Assembly (NCBI GenBank): GCA_021209875.1
Contig: JAGYVD010000004.1
Span: 1,736,001 to 1,800,000 of the forward strand
Direction: 5' to 3'
Origin: Rosellinia necatrix
Taxonomy: Eukaryota; Ascomycota; Sordariomycetes; Xylariales; Xylariaceae
Length of the DNA stretch: 64,000 bases
A program made the position numbers and the translations under genes. The notes below the pieces were generated by a model. It made no database searches. It saw only the letters and a list, made by a program, of their open reading frames with translations, and was not told the origin of the DNA. Shown piece after piece: positions 21,256-33,320 of this stretch (the first letter of the stretch is position 1; every line of letters starts with the position of its first letter).

Positions 21256-22871
21256 CCCCTCTTTTGATATTTTCCCACAAATGTCTCAGACTATGTACCC
21301 CCTTTTTTTTTTTTTTTTCTTCAACCTTGTAATTACAGAGTCCAACCCGCGGGACCGGATATATTTCCCCATTTAAGAAGAAAACGAGTAATAAAACAAA
21401 CCCGCGTATTCCAAGTAAAGGGACCTGGCACAGTTCCTTTCTTTCTGTGGCAACATATGATTCGCTTAACCCATCGCGCATAACTCCCAGGCACCTATAT
21501 TTATGCCGGTCCTTCGTGTTTTTGGCCCTTGGTGCTAATCCGAGGGGGGATATCCGATCGCCACCCTTGAGGGCTCTTACATACCTCGGCAATATCAATC
21601 GAAAAGCAAACATTGACACATATCCCTGAAACTTTCATTTTTAATAGATAGTAGTTAGATATATTACTATTGACGTCTTCCGATCCGACCTTTTTCAGCA
21701 GCCAACTTATACAGTATGGTAGGCTTGGAATGAGAAGGATGCTATAGGTTCCTAACGACGACTGCAAAGATCGGTTGAAGGTCAAGAGTCTGGGGCTAGC
21801 TATTTGGTAGACACATGGCGCCTCCCTCGACTAATTGTTGTGGCGGACATCGGGCAGTTTTAGACATCCTATTTCACACCTAGGCCGACACTAACTATAT
21901 ACATGCCATAAGAGATGACGTCAACCCCGCGCCTATTAGGAATGGATGGAACCCAAGACAGAACCACCATGCACGGAAGGTGGTAATCCAGGTTATCATG
22001 ACGCTAGTAGGGGGCTTTCTTTCCCGATCAGATGCGACACAGGCAAAGCGGGTATGCGAAATCCGCCGAGACCACCGGAGAACGGTACGGCCAAGTCGCG
22101 GTTGTTGTATTTGTAGGGTCGGGACCAGGGGTCAGAGTAGGGGTTAACTCACCTAACACAGCCATCATTATAGTGCTGTCATGCTCATTATAAGGATGAA
22201 GTCGTTTACATCATCATCACCCTCGTCGTCATTACCGGCGCTGGGTCTTGTTGCTTAGCATATATATACCTACCTACTTACATGCATATGTAGGTAGGTA
22301 TCTTGATAGCTAGCTTAGGTAGGTACCTACCAAATCTAATATCTAAATATACCTGAGTAGGGATGTGCCTACCTTTGATAGCCTGCCTACCTACCTACTC
22401 CAAGTACCTACCTTCCGTAACCCCATCATATTATTGGAGCCTGGCTGTTTCCCGTCCCCGAATTCTGGAATTCTCAACCCCACCATTGCACTGTCTTATC
22501 ACCATACTCCCTTCAACCAATCTTTTAACTCTGTGCCTTTAGGAGGTAGGCATCCTACGCCATCCCTGATAGCCCACACGCCGGCAACCATCGAACAAGG
22601 TTCTTCCTCCTGTCTTTATTTGGACATACATCCATATATGGCCACGAAACAGTCGCCCTCCTCCTGTTAGCTTCTGGCGCCCCTGGGTTAGTGGTGTTGG
22701 GGTTTTCGCACCACGCTGAGCTAGATACCACCTTTTCGTCCTGTGTCCTGTCGATCGACTTCACGACTTTGCGACTCTTCGATTGTGCGATTTTGCGATT
22801 TTGCGATTTTGGTCTTCTGCGACCGAGAACAACAACTCGCCCGCCGTCCCGGCGCCGTCACAGCCGTGGTC
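21256..22871. other. intergenic and probable 5' leader of the sterol O-acyltransferase gene
   Basis: No gene supported. A T17-type homopolymer lies at about 21303-21319. The region 22260-22395 is a mirror-like field of CTACCTAC and GTAGGTAG words around ATGCATAT, able to form hairpins. From about 22620 on, pyrimidine-rich sequence resembles a fungal leader; a GCGATTTT repeat lies at 22787-22812. Confidence 0.45.
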
Positions 22872-24762
22872 ATGTCGTCGACAAACATAGATACCAATGA
22901 CAGCACCCACGATCATGTCCTGCGTCCTCGCCCGCGCAAGCCTCTGCATTCGCAGGTTTCCGAGCTTGCCAGGCAGACGAGTAGTAGCTCTGTCGACGGC
23001 TTGCTCGACACTCCGCACCTCGAGCTGGCCTCCAATCTAACAAGGTATGTGCGCACTGCTCCCGCTCCCGCCCTCGCTCCCGCCCTCGCTCTATAGAAAG
23101 ACGGACACGTTTCTGAGCCTCTCTCGTCCTCTCGCAGTGGCCGCTCAACTCCCATACCCGAAAACGCGCCGGCCTCGACTAAGGCCCTATCCAGCGCTCG
23201 CAAGCAAGTCCGCGCCGAGCAGCGACAACGCCTCTTCCCCACCATCGAATTCGCCTCGCGCGTCTCCCACTTCGACCCCAATTCCGACTATCGCGACTTC
23301 CATGGCTTCTTCAACCTCTTCTGGATCGGCCTGGCCATCATGGGCATCACCACCATGTTGCGCAACTACAAGGACACCGGATACCCCCTGCGCGTCCAGA
23401 TCTGGGGCCTCTTCACCGTCAAGCTGTGGCACCTGGCCATTGCCGAGTTCTTCATGGTTGGGAGCACTGCCCTAAGCTTGCCTCTACATAGACTGTTCAG
23501 GAGAAGCCGGGGTGCGTGGACCTGGAACAAGGGTGGCATGGCCGTGCAGAGCATATACCAAGTCTTATGGCTGGCCTTTTGGATCGCCGTGCCTTTCATC
23601 TTCAATTGGACTTGGACCGCCCAGGTCTTCTTTGTGTTGCACAGCATGGTGCTGCTCATGAAGATGCACTCCTATGCCTTCTACAACGGCCATCTCTCCG
23701 AGACAGAGAAGAGGCTGCAGGCCCTCGACCAGCCGGGTAGCGCGTCTAAGGAGCCCGCCTACACGTACCCAACAGTCGACAATCCCATGGGCACCCTGAG
23801 AGTCAATGGCGTAACCATTCACACTAATGCTGATGGAGATGAGGAAAGCGAGGCTCTGTCCCAATTGCGTGACGACCTCGCCCGAGAGCTGACAAGTCCC
23901 ATTGGCAACGTCGCATACCCCCGGAACCTGTCTTGGGGGAACTATTTCGATTATCTTCTTTGTCCTACCTTATGTTATGAGCTGGAATACCCGCGTAATA
24001 AATCTATCGATTGGACAAACCTCGTGGCCAAGATCGTCGCCACCTTTGGCTGCATCTTCCTCCTGACCGTCATCTCGGAAGAGTTCATCCTGCCTGTCCT
24101 GCAGGACTCAGATGTACGGCTCAATAACACTACATCGGTGACAGAGAAGCTCCTGATCCTCTCAGAGTCGATTTCGTGGTTGCTGTTCCCCTTCATGTTG
24201 ACCCTGCTACTCGTGTTCCTCGTGATATTCGAATACGTCCTAGGTGCCTTCGCCGAGTTCACGCGGTTCGCCGACCGCCACTTCTACAGCGACTGGTGGA
24301 ACTGTTCGGACTGGATGGAGTTCAGCCGCGAGTGGAACGTGCCCGTGTACTCGTTCCTGCGGCGCCACGTGTACGCGACCTCGAAGCCCAGCATCGGCCG
24401 CAACAATGCTACTTTCGTCACCTTCCTTGTGTCCGCCATCGGCCACGAGATCGTCATGGCCTGCATTACTAAGAAGCTGCGTGGCTACGGATTTGTTTGC
24501 CAGATGCTCCAGCTTCCTATCGTGATGCTGCAGCACACGCGTTGGGTCCGCGCCCACAAGACGGCCAATAACGTGCTTTTCTGGATCAGCATGATTCTCG
24601 GCCTCAGCGTGGTAAGTTCATTTCAACATCGTCATCGTCATCGTCACCATCATTATCTTCCGGCCCCCGGCTCATTCCCCGCCATCCTCCGTGGCATACG
24701 ATGTGGCAGAAGAGCTAACCCGAAGAACTACACAGATCTGCTCCCTCTACGTTCTTGTATAA
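22872..24762 (+). CDS. are2: sterol O-acyltransferase (ARE1/ARE2 type, MBOAT), 557 aa
   Basis: This ER membrane enzyme esterifies sterols with acyl-CoA for storage in lipid droplets. Exons are 22872-23044, 23138-24611 and 24736-24762 (1674 nt); introns are 93 and 124 bp. The family signature FYxDWWN is present as FYSDWWN at residues 440-446. The expected catalytic His lies in SAIGHEIVMA (His494). About eight to nine hydrophobic segments are visible, for example IAVPFIFNWTWTAQVFFVLH and LLFPFMLTLLLVFLVIFEYV. The N-terminal ~60 residues are hydrophilic, and RRSTPIP-like sequence follows the first splice. The last exon has only eight codons plus the stop (ICSLYVLV), matching the usual end of the family. 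The start ATG has a normal context. The paralogue number (ARE1 or ARE2) is not resolvable here. Confidence 0.93.
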
Positions 24763-26819
24763 CCGGAAGGAGCCGTCTCCGCAATTTCGTGCGTAGGCCC
24801 GTCACATGGTAGATAGCAACCAGTCCTGTCGGTCCAGCGGGTCAAATATTTCGGGGATCCGAGTCAAAGAGAAACTAACTACCCACGGCAGGGGCATAAG
24901 GAAACCCATGCAAAGCCAACCTATCTGTACATATTATTATCACCATTGGCCATGTTCTGCTCTGTTTTAGCGTTGAAGTCTTTTCCTTGTACAGTTACTA
25001 TTGCGAAGATACCATTACAACTATTATTCCTTCCAACCATATCATCCTAAACTCTTTCGGTCACCGGTGCTCAATGACTGTGCGGCTCCGCCCCGGTGTT
25101 TGAATCGATTGGGAGGAAAGGAGGGGAGGGAGGATATTATCCACATAGCACATGGTGATGCCGCCGACCCGGTAAAGCCCTCACCGCCAATCCGGGAGGG
25201 GGCATAGAATAGAATAGAATAGATACGTCGATTTGTCGACCTCCTCGTGGCACCGGCATACAGGGGCCAACCCCGGAAACCCGACCCAATTCGTCCAGCG
25301 AGCAAGGTAGGGGGACACACCACGGTGGTGGCGGCGGCGGCGGCGGCGGCGACGACGGCGAAGACGACGACGGTGAATCTGAGTCGGGTCGGTGTCTCCC
25401 GAGCCTCGGGTAGACGTAGAGGACAGACAGGTAGGTATGTATGTTATGTGCCACATGCATACGTTGTTTGTTCGCCCATCCGGGCGGTCGGGCGTACAAC
25501 CCCCGGTTTTACACACGGACCAGACGAGGCAAGAAGACGTCTAGGCAGATGACCGGCTCTTGCCCTGCTTGCTAGCAATCCCCCGCATACCGACTCTCTC
25601 TCTCTCTGTCTCTCAAGCCTGCCCGTAGCCACTCATCGATCTCAATAACAGGCACTAATCACACGGACATCAATCACACTCTGTGTACACTATTCATTAC
25701 ACGGTCGATTTAAAGCACCTCCCTTCCCCCCCCCCTCCTTAATGGAGCACAACATGATTAGTAGTAGTATCACGAGATCCACAAGTTTCACCTAGATAAG
25801 AGAGTAGACGGGATTAAAAGAGCGGTGGGGACGATAATAGGCTTGTTTTGTGACTTTCATTCATAATAGGTACACCTGGAGCCCTCAGAATAGACAGGGG
25901 ATAGAGAAACAGCTCCCGTCCCGCCCAAAGAAGACAACTAGCTACGCTATGTATGTAATGTGATGTACGTGTGTACGTTGCGTCAAAACTCCGTAGTGTG
26001 GAGTGAGGCTTCCCAGATGGAGAAAACTGGCAGCCATCAGAGTAGCGTCTTGTCCATAGCCCGCTCGTCCTTCAGTCCCGATAGTCGAAATGAATGTCTC
26101 ATAGTTGGGAATTGCTACCATTGCCACCGCCCTCCCTCGCAGCCCCTCGCGGCCTCTAGCAGCGAAAGCGAAATGAATTCCGCCATCCTTGCGCGAGTCA
26201 GCTCCTAATGAAGAAAACTTCGCAAGAAATCAAACTAGATAAAAAGTAAGCCCGCTAAGTAACAACCCCCCTCCCCTTTCTGTCCCCCCCCTGGATTCAA
26301 ATGTGATTGTATATGTCGTATAACATGCATTGCACCTGACGCGAGGCTAAAAGTAATAAAAGCTTGAGAGGGAAATCGAGATACATTTCGAAAAGCCGAG
26401 GAAGGTGATCATGATTTCCATTGTATGAGCTGTCGTATGGGCTATCACAGCCTGAATGCCGAGCAAGAGAGAAACTACTACCGAATCGTAATATCGGTGG
26501 TGTGGCCTAGAAAGCAAGACTCATATTCGAAGATAGCCCCGTCCGTCTGGATTCCTTCATTAAATTCCACTTGGGAAGGGTCGGGGGGTTGGGACCAATG
26601 CTCTGTATTGTCCACCGTCTCATACTCTGTCGAGAAACCCCAAGGAACAAGTCGTCAAATCGTTACTGCATTTCAACGAATTCTGTATGTGCAAATGATT
26701 TCAAGTAATCCGATGCCCGTGACGCCAAAATCAAAGCCGTCTGAACCAAGATATAAACCAACCCAAAAACGCCGCGTATTAAATGGCTGAGGGATACAAG
26801 ATATCTAGAATATCCTCGC
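24763..26819. other. convergent intergenic region between sterol acyltransferase and J-domain gene
   Basis: No gene supported. It contains an ATAGA pentamer run (25206-25222), a GGC/GAC triplet tract (25324-25375), a CT dinucleotide run (25592-25616), and homopolymeric C tracts near 25727 and 26285. A run of open codons at 26425-26790 does not resemble any family and overlaps the 3' flank of the J-domain gene. Confidence 0.5.
25324..25375. repeat. GGC/GAC trinucleotide microsatellite
   Basis: An almost pure GGT-GGC-GAC-GAA triplet run in non-coding DNA. Confidence 0.85.
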
Positions 26820-28550
26820 TCAAGCATAAATGTCTGGTTGCTGGTATGTCGAGTAACGAACATCTCGTTCGTGAAACTGCGCTGCAAATTGGATGTCCGA
26901 GTATTGTTGTTGGGGTCGCGGCTCCTCGTAGTAGTCGCGGGAATACGATGTCGCATGCCCTCGACGCGCAGACGAGTTTGGCATAACGTAAGCCCCTCCC
27001 TTTGATTTATAAGCATTACGTGGTGGCTGTTCATGATACTGTTTCTGGCGTATCGGAATACTCTTCGTGCCCTCCACGGAGTAGCGCATGGGTTCAGGGG
27101 ATTGGGTTCGCTTGCCTCCTCGCCGTCGCCGACGTTCTCTATCATCTTCAGAGTGCTCATCCTCCGAGAACATTTGGCGCGAGCGACTTCGCTCGTGATG
27201 GCGCTCGCGTTCGCGTTCCGTTGCTGGATACCATGTTTCCGCACGACGCAGCCCCGGTATTGGGATGGCATGAGCATAAGCTTCCGTTTGTGCACGGGCC
27301 ATTGAAGGGATATTTCGAGGGGATGCATCAATAATGATCGGTTGGTGATCTCGAGAAGAGCTTGACTTCTTGTGCGATGATGGCTTCTCTCTGGATGACT
27401 TGGGTGTGTCGTGCGACATGCGGCGAAGAGACGGCCGTCCTGACGATCGTCTCACCACATCATCGTCATCCGAGATTTCCCCCGGCTCACCTACCTGTGG
27501 TGGTGGTGGGGGTGCGAAAGACGCGGCGGCAGCTGGCGGAGGGGTTGGAACCATGGGAGTAGCATACAGCTTGCTCCCCTCAGTAAATGTAGCTGATCGA
27601 ACAAAACTACCAACTGCCAACTTTCCACCCGAACGGGTGAGATATTGAATTGCATTCTCCATGTTACCGGAGTATTTTCTTGTGCGTTCTGACGTTGCTG
27701 TTGGAGGATCTATGTCTTCAGGCTTCTGACCGCTACTAGACTTCTTCCTGTCGGGCTTCGGCGGTGCTTCGTAAATGACATCCTCATCTGATGAATCTGA
27801 TGGATCCGAGTCTTCCTCAACTATTGGGGAATGCCTTGAGCGATGCTTGTCAGTAGTCGCGCTCTTTCGTTCTTTTCCGCGCTCTTTCTCTCGGCTGCTC
27901 TGTGCTTTTTTCTTCTCTTCCTTGCGTTTCTCCTTCTCCCTCTCTTCGCGTGCTAACCGGTCCTTCTCTTCCTTGCGCTCCCGTTGTTTCCGTGCCTCCC
28001 TTTGCTTCTCTTTCTCCCTCCATTCTTCATCCTCTTTTCGCCTACGGCGCTCTTCATCCCGCTTGGAAGGCTTTTCTTTCTCGTAGCTTGCAGTCTTCCT
28101 GGCGTGCCGGAATTCTTCATACAATGGTGCTCCCGATGCACCATCTTCATAGGATCGAGAAGGAGTCCCGAACGGGCTGGATTTAGCAAAGGTGCTAGCC
28201 CGTGGGGAGGCGTCCTTGATATTGACATTGTAGTATGCCGGCTCTTGTTTCGGAGCGGAAGATGCTGCCCTCGCGGCAGCACTCTTGGCTCTCTCTCTTT
28301 CCCATTGTTCTCTTGCATAGAACTCGGCTTTCTGATCGTATTTCTCACGGTCGATTTCGTTACTGAGCAGTTCATAAGCCTGCTGTACTTGCTGAAACTC
28401 GATCTGTTTCGCCTCTTTCAAGGCTGGGTCCTGGATCTTGTCGGGGTGGCATTTAAGGACGAGTTTGCGGTGGGCGGCGCGGATTTCCGGTAACTGGGCA
28501 TCTTTGGAGACTCCGAGAATTTTGTACGGATCGGGAGGGAGAACAGTCAT
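26820..28550 (-). CDS. J-domain (DnaJ/Hsp40 class C) protein, 576 aa
   Basis: This is a co-chaperone that would stimulate an Hsp70 ATPase. The J domain is at residues 8-75 (DPYKILGVSKDA...REKYD) with the essential HPD at 35-37. There is no Gly/Phe-rich or zinc-finger region, so it is class C. Residues ~160-260 are an extreme Glu/Lys/Arg coiled-coil stretch. The rest is low-complexity, rich in Ser, Pro and Arg, including a SDPSDSSDED acidic patch and RRRRGGKR, a possible nuclear signal. A conserved-looking segment TRKYSGNMENAIQYLTRSGG lies at about residues 290-310. The gene is a single exon. Its architecture recalls fungal J proteins linked to RNA or chromatin work, but that is only an impression. 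Confidence 0.85.
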   Translation of the reverse strand: MTVLPPDPYKILGVSKDAQLPEIRAAHRKLVLKCHPDKIQDPALKEAKQIEFQQVQQAYELLSNEIDREKYDQKAEFYAREQWERERAKSAAARAASSAPKQEPAYYNVNIKDASPRASTFAKSSPFGTPSRSYEDGASGAPLYEEFRHARKTASYEKEKPSKRDEERRRRKEDEEWREKEKQREARKQRERKEEKDRLAREEREKEKRKEEKKKAQSSREKERGKERKSATTDKHRSRHSPIVEEDSDPSDSSDEDVIYEAPPKPDRKKSSSGQKPEDIDPPTATSERTRKYSGNMENAIQYLTRSGGKLAVGSFVRSATFTEGSKLYATPMVPTPPPAAAASFAPPPPPQVGEPGEISDDDDVVRRSSGRPSLRRMSHDTPKSSREKPSSHKKSSSSRDHQPIIIDASPRNIPSMARAQTEAYAHAIPIPGLRRAETWYPATERERERHHERSRSRQMFSEDEHSEDDRERRRRRGGKRTQSPEPMRYSVEGTKSIPIRQKQYHEQPPRNAYKSKGGAYVMPNSSARRGHATSYSRDYYEEPRPQQQYSDIQFAAQFHERDVRYSTYQQPDIYA

Positions 28551-28848
28551 ATTGATTAGCGGTGCGGTCGTCCAGCGAGGGCTCCAGTTGCAGGTGATTC
28601 CGTTCTAGTAACCTTGTTTTAATTGTTACGAGAGCCAAGATGAATAGAGCATAAGAAGCGGATGGGAGATCAAGCAAGCGGCTGGCGTCTGAAACACGTC
28701 ACGAGAAACAAGCCCGCGCGAAGGAATGGCGAAATAAGGTATGTATGCAGATGGTACACGGCCGGCGGAATGACGGGCTTTAAAGGACAGGTGGACGCCA
28801 GATTCAATCAAGAACTGGCCTTGGGGGGGGTGAATATATGGTATGGCA

Positions 28849-28877
28849 AAGGCAACGGCCTCTAGGCAACGGCCTCC
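28849..28877. repeat. GGCAACGGCCTC direct repeat
   Basis: Two tandem copies of a 12-15 bp unit upstream of the J-domain gene start. Confidence 0.6.
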
Positions 28878-30481
28878 AGGCAAAAGCGACGAGTCGGAAA
28901 GTCAATCGCCACCACCAACCGTGGTGAGGCAGTTGAGGAGCCGGTCGAGAGAGTGAAGGGAGTGGTAATTGGTAGGGAATTACTTAGGGGGGGGAGGGGA
29001 AGGGGGGAATGCGAATTCAGGATTTGGACGCTTGGTTCGAGGGAAGGAATGGAGAATATCAATCAGTGACGAGGCCACTGAGGAGGAACAATCAAACAGG
29101 TTGGGCAGCCAGCAAGGACTAGAGAGAGAAGAACTCGAGAAGAGGGAGGGGGGCATATGCAGTATTTGGGTATTTGGGGGATGGGCTGTAAGTCGAGTGA
29201 GCGTGAGGCTTGATGGGGGGGGGCGAGGAGCCAGAGGACGGGGGCAAGATGGGGGTTTCTCTTGCTATCCTACCCGGTTCAGGTACCGCTGTACCTCTCC
29301 CTCCCTACACCAGGTCCCTACACGTTTTAAGGTCAGCTAAGCCGTGTAGATACGACAGTACCTGTAGGTACCTGGGGTGTGGGGAGGTATTGCGGTACGG
29401 TGCGCTCTCGCCCTGGTGCGTGATAGGAAGGAACCTGTGGAAACAGAAACCAGTTGCTGTCAGTGGACAGAACCAGGGCAGCGATTCACTGCTGGTGCCA
29501 CATGCCGCTGGGTCTCCAGCTCACACAGGTGGTGAATGCTCACCTCTGCAGGGCCACTAATATCGTTAGAGGGATGCTGCAAGATCTTGGTACGGTATAG
29601 CGGGCGGACATATGGAGCAAAGTGCGTACTCAGGTACCCACCCAGGTACCTTGCTGCTTGTACCTGACCTTGCCGTGTATGGCTCTATGCTACCTCCCTC
29701 ACGTACAAGGTACAAGTACCCTTCTTAGCACGGGTCCTTGCTTCTTCTAGCACATTCAAAGGAGGGTCTCCAAATCGCCTCTGGACAGCAGCCAGCCGGC
29801 TCTTTCGTTAGCGCTTCTAGTCGCTTGGAGCGTCGCTAAATTCGCGTTCCTCGGCCTCTGGGTCCACTGAAAACCCGCGGCTCCCTCCCACACACCCAGG
29901 GCGGCCACCTGGGCAACACAGAGACGGGCCCTGCTACAGCGGATACGCCTAGACTGGCTCGACTAGGGTCGGGTGACCTCCCTCGACACGACAGTCTCGC
30001 TGCGAGTCACAAGTGTCCTCGCAGTTTGGTATGGCTTCCTTCCCAGCTGTCAATCTGGAAAAGGCAATCGAAGGAACGGGATTGTTGCCCCTGGCGACAG
30101 CTCCCTCGTGTGCTTGACGACATCGTGCACCACGCATCCACGTATTTAATTATAGCGAAACGGACAACCCGAACCCCGGACCGGTGCTGACTGATGGGCG
30201 TATATGTGGGATTATGGGGACGACACGGAAAGCTAGGAACCCGTACTATGCGGTCGTCGACCCGGGGCAGTGCACATGACGTGGATGGTGACAAACAATT
30301 TCAATTCAATCCCAGCACCGGAAGAACAATAATAACAAACCGACGAGGCGGGAAATCGTTGTTGGGAGTTAATGGCAGATAATTCATGGTCGGTGACGAC
30401 GAATAGGCAAGGCGGATTGGTGACGGACAACACGCTCACTAAGCAGAGGGCCAAACGACGGATCACTTCTCACAAAAGTCT

Positions 30482-30518
30482 TCTTGGCCAAGTAACTAAT
30501 TACTTGCCTTGGCCAAGA
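30482..30518. repeat. perfect 11-bp inverted repeat with nested palindrome
   Basis: TCTTGGCCAAG and its exact complement flank a 15-bp centre. The centre contributes a second inverted pair, CAAGTAA/TTACTTG, that overlaps the arms. The arms are each near-palindromic (TTGGCCAA). Confidence 0.8.
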
Positions 30519-33215
30519 GATGGGTATTTCGGGCACAGTAGAGGCGACCAACGTTGTAGTGCCCAGTATGATTTAATTGACAATTATAGGTACTTGTCGC
30601 TGCCTACATAGACAGGCGCTAGGTAGGTAGTTCATGGATTATACTTGATGCTAGGTTTGCCTCAAGTTGGAAGTTCCTGTTGGAGCTGAGAGTATCTATC
30701 AGGGCACACACAATAGGGTGTAGGATGAAATTTACAGTGCCAGTTATTCATAGAAACTATCGCTCTACGGCACGGAAGGGAATGTTGTCTCATGGCAGTC
30801 TCATGACGGCGCAATAACCTGACAGCAAAACGATACGGACATCTGGATTAGATAATATGACCGTGCTCAAGGTCCGGTTAGTGGTTATTTTGCGTCTAAT
30901 GCGTGTAATGCGCCTCGGCTTCGGTATGAGCGACTCGGAGCGCTGAAGGGTAGGAGATGAGTAAGACAGCAAGCAAGTGACAGCACCGAAAGAGACAGAG
31001 CCCTTGCGCCCAGGTTCCATTGTTCGGCAGTCGACTTATCAGTCTCGGTAACTGGTTATTCGAAAGGCATAATCACGACAAGCCCCCGGGACACTCCTAT
31101 AAGCCCATGAAAGTGCAAAGTCCAAAATTGGCGCTGGTCAATCAGTTTTCCGGATCGAGTGAGTCAAGAGATAATAGGATGTCGATTCCCGGCATTCAAA
31201 CGGATGCCTGGACCGAAAGGGGCGAGTTGATGTGCACATCCATCTGCGTTACGACGACGCTGCATTTCCGGGCCGCAGCAAGCCAATGGGCATGCAGCCA
31301 GGGCCGTCGGCTGGGGCAAATAGAACCGTGGGGATGAAGCGCAAGGGACGAGGTGTGGCGATTTACGACTTGATAGTCTGTCTAATCAGTGAGCGAGCAA
31401 GCGATGGCAACTACCTAGGTAACCTAGGCTACTTTGAAGCGAGTCGTCGGGCAAGCGGCCATTTGAAACCAGATTCCAGAAAACCGAGCGCGATGCGATG
31501 GAACATGAAAAGTCGGTCGACCATCTCCCTAGAAACGGGAGATGTTGTTGTGGAGTGGTACCCGCAACCTGTTCTCGATCCAGCAAAGGTGAAGCGGGCG
31601 AACGACTTGTGAGGCAGCTTCGAGAACGAGCGGTGAGGCCAGATGTCGAGATGTTACAAAAGCCTCCTCGGCCGCCTCTTACACAATACTGGGGACCTAA
31701 GCCGTTGGCCGGCCAAAAGAAATAAAACAGCTCATCCTCCAGGTCTGTTGGCCCCCAAACACCGCATTAATTACAGGGGAAGAAGCAGCTACACTATGGG
31801 AGCTTGAAGCATGTCGGGCCAACACTGCGTACGGCGTCTGTGGATGGCCAGAAGAGGTGAGGTCAAACCAAGACACCCTGGTACAAGCATGGCACTACAC
31901 TACTAGCATCATCGCCAAATTCATTGAAGGGCGTGCGAGCAAATTGGTTCATCCCAACCGATAAGATTGCCGACTCTACATCATGACAAAAAATGCAAAA
32001 ATGCAAAATTAATAAATAATAAATAATGATTAATAATAAATAATAATAGGAAGAGAGAGGGCGAGAGAAAGCGAGAGAGGCCTATGGGGTTGGTTGGTCG
32101 GTGGGTAGCTGTAGGAGCTGTGAGGCACAACCCAGTTCACCATCTCCTATCTGCCAATTCGGGGCCTCAGCGAAGACGGAAGAAGAGACGAAAATAAATA
32201 TGGCATCTAGTGCCGATACCTGCAGGACACACCTGCGAGGTAATCTGGGCGTGTTTGATAGGAAACCGTCTCTACGGTCAAGGACAGCGGAGAGTTTCTC
32301 TCCCATTAGGTGGTGATGCGTTGGCTCTCCCGCCGGCAGGGCGCCATGCCATGCTACCTACTACTAGCCTGCCTACAGGTCCGTAGGTGCATAACTGTCT
32401 ACCAATATCCCCTATACCTATAGCTAGCCTCCGTTCAGCGAATAAGATGGACCGAACCCCGGATAATCCTATGTCGGGCGTCTGGTTTAACCTCAATGTG
32501 CTGCACCTTTATCTTCAATATTCACAGTCTACGTCGCAGCGAGGCGAAGTCGTAAGTATGTGGTGCCGTCAGAATGCTCGTAGCTACCGAGGTAGGGTAG
32601 CCTGCTCCCCAATTGGCAACCATTCGCCCTCGGGGGTCATGAGGTTCGTCGTCGACTGAGATCAGACCTATAAGTGAAGGGGCCACGATGAACGTCCAGC
32701 GATGAAATAGAGTGCCTGCTACGACGTGCGGGCGTCCATCCGTGACGAACGGCATCGTGGCACCTTCACGACGAATTGGTGGTACGTCTCGGGATTTTCT
32801 ACTGGACATTGTTGCGCGGAGAGGATGCCTCATTCCGTTTCGAACTTCTCCTGCAGCAGCTGATCCCCGCCGCGCAGTCCCACGGGACGCAACCATCCTT
32901 GAAGGAGGTAATAGCATATTTAGCAGATTCCCACTGCCTATTAGAGCGGAGGATCCCCGGCTACGCTGTTGCTTGTGGGCATAGTTATGGTAGGTAGGTA
33001 GTTTAGTGTTTAGTGGGTATGGCCCGCATCGACCCCTCAGCCAACCAGGGCCCGGCCGAAAGCCTTCTATGCATCAGCATCACAAGTTCTCTTTCACAGA
33101 CAGCCAGTCGCAGTTGCATCCAGGTGCAAGGCCGATTCCGAAATGGTCGGAAGCCAACGATGGAGGAGGCAGGTGGTGGTGGGGGCCATTCAACCCGGCA
33201 TGACATGAGAAGCAG

Positions 33216-33320
33216 GTACACACACATTCACATACCTACACACACAACACACAACACATAAGCAACACAAGCAACACAAGCTCACCCACACTCGCACACA
33301 CACGCGCGCGCAGACACACC
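33216..33320. repeat. CA-rich dinucleotide tract
   Basis: About 100 bp of ACAC, CACAA and GCGC runs, of microsatellite type, in non-coding DNA. Confidence 0.85.

Noticed and set aside
21145..21320. tRNA-derived SINE (tRNA head followed by a homopolymer)
   Set aside because: The tRNA is fully intact with its own terminator, the homopolymer is T rather than A on the tRNA strand, and no target-site duplication is seen.
21203..21619. 138-codon minus-strand frame through a poly-Lys run
   Set aside because: The Lys run is the complement of a long T homopolymer, and part of the frame overlaps the tRNA. It is not credible as a protein.
32522..32984. Overlapping frames on both strands near 32.7 kb, one reading FELLLQQLIPAAQSH
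   Set aside because: No start context, splice partner or family match. Two antisense frames of similar quality suggest chance.
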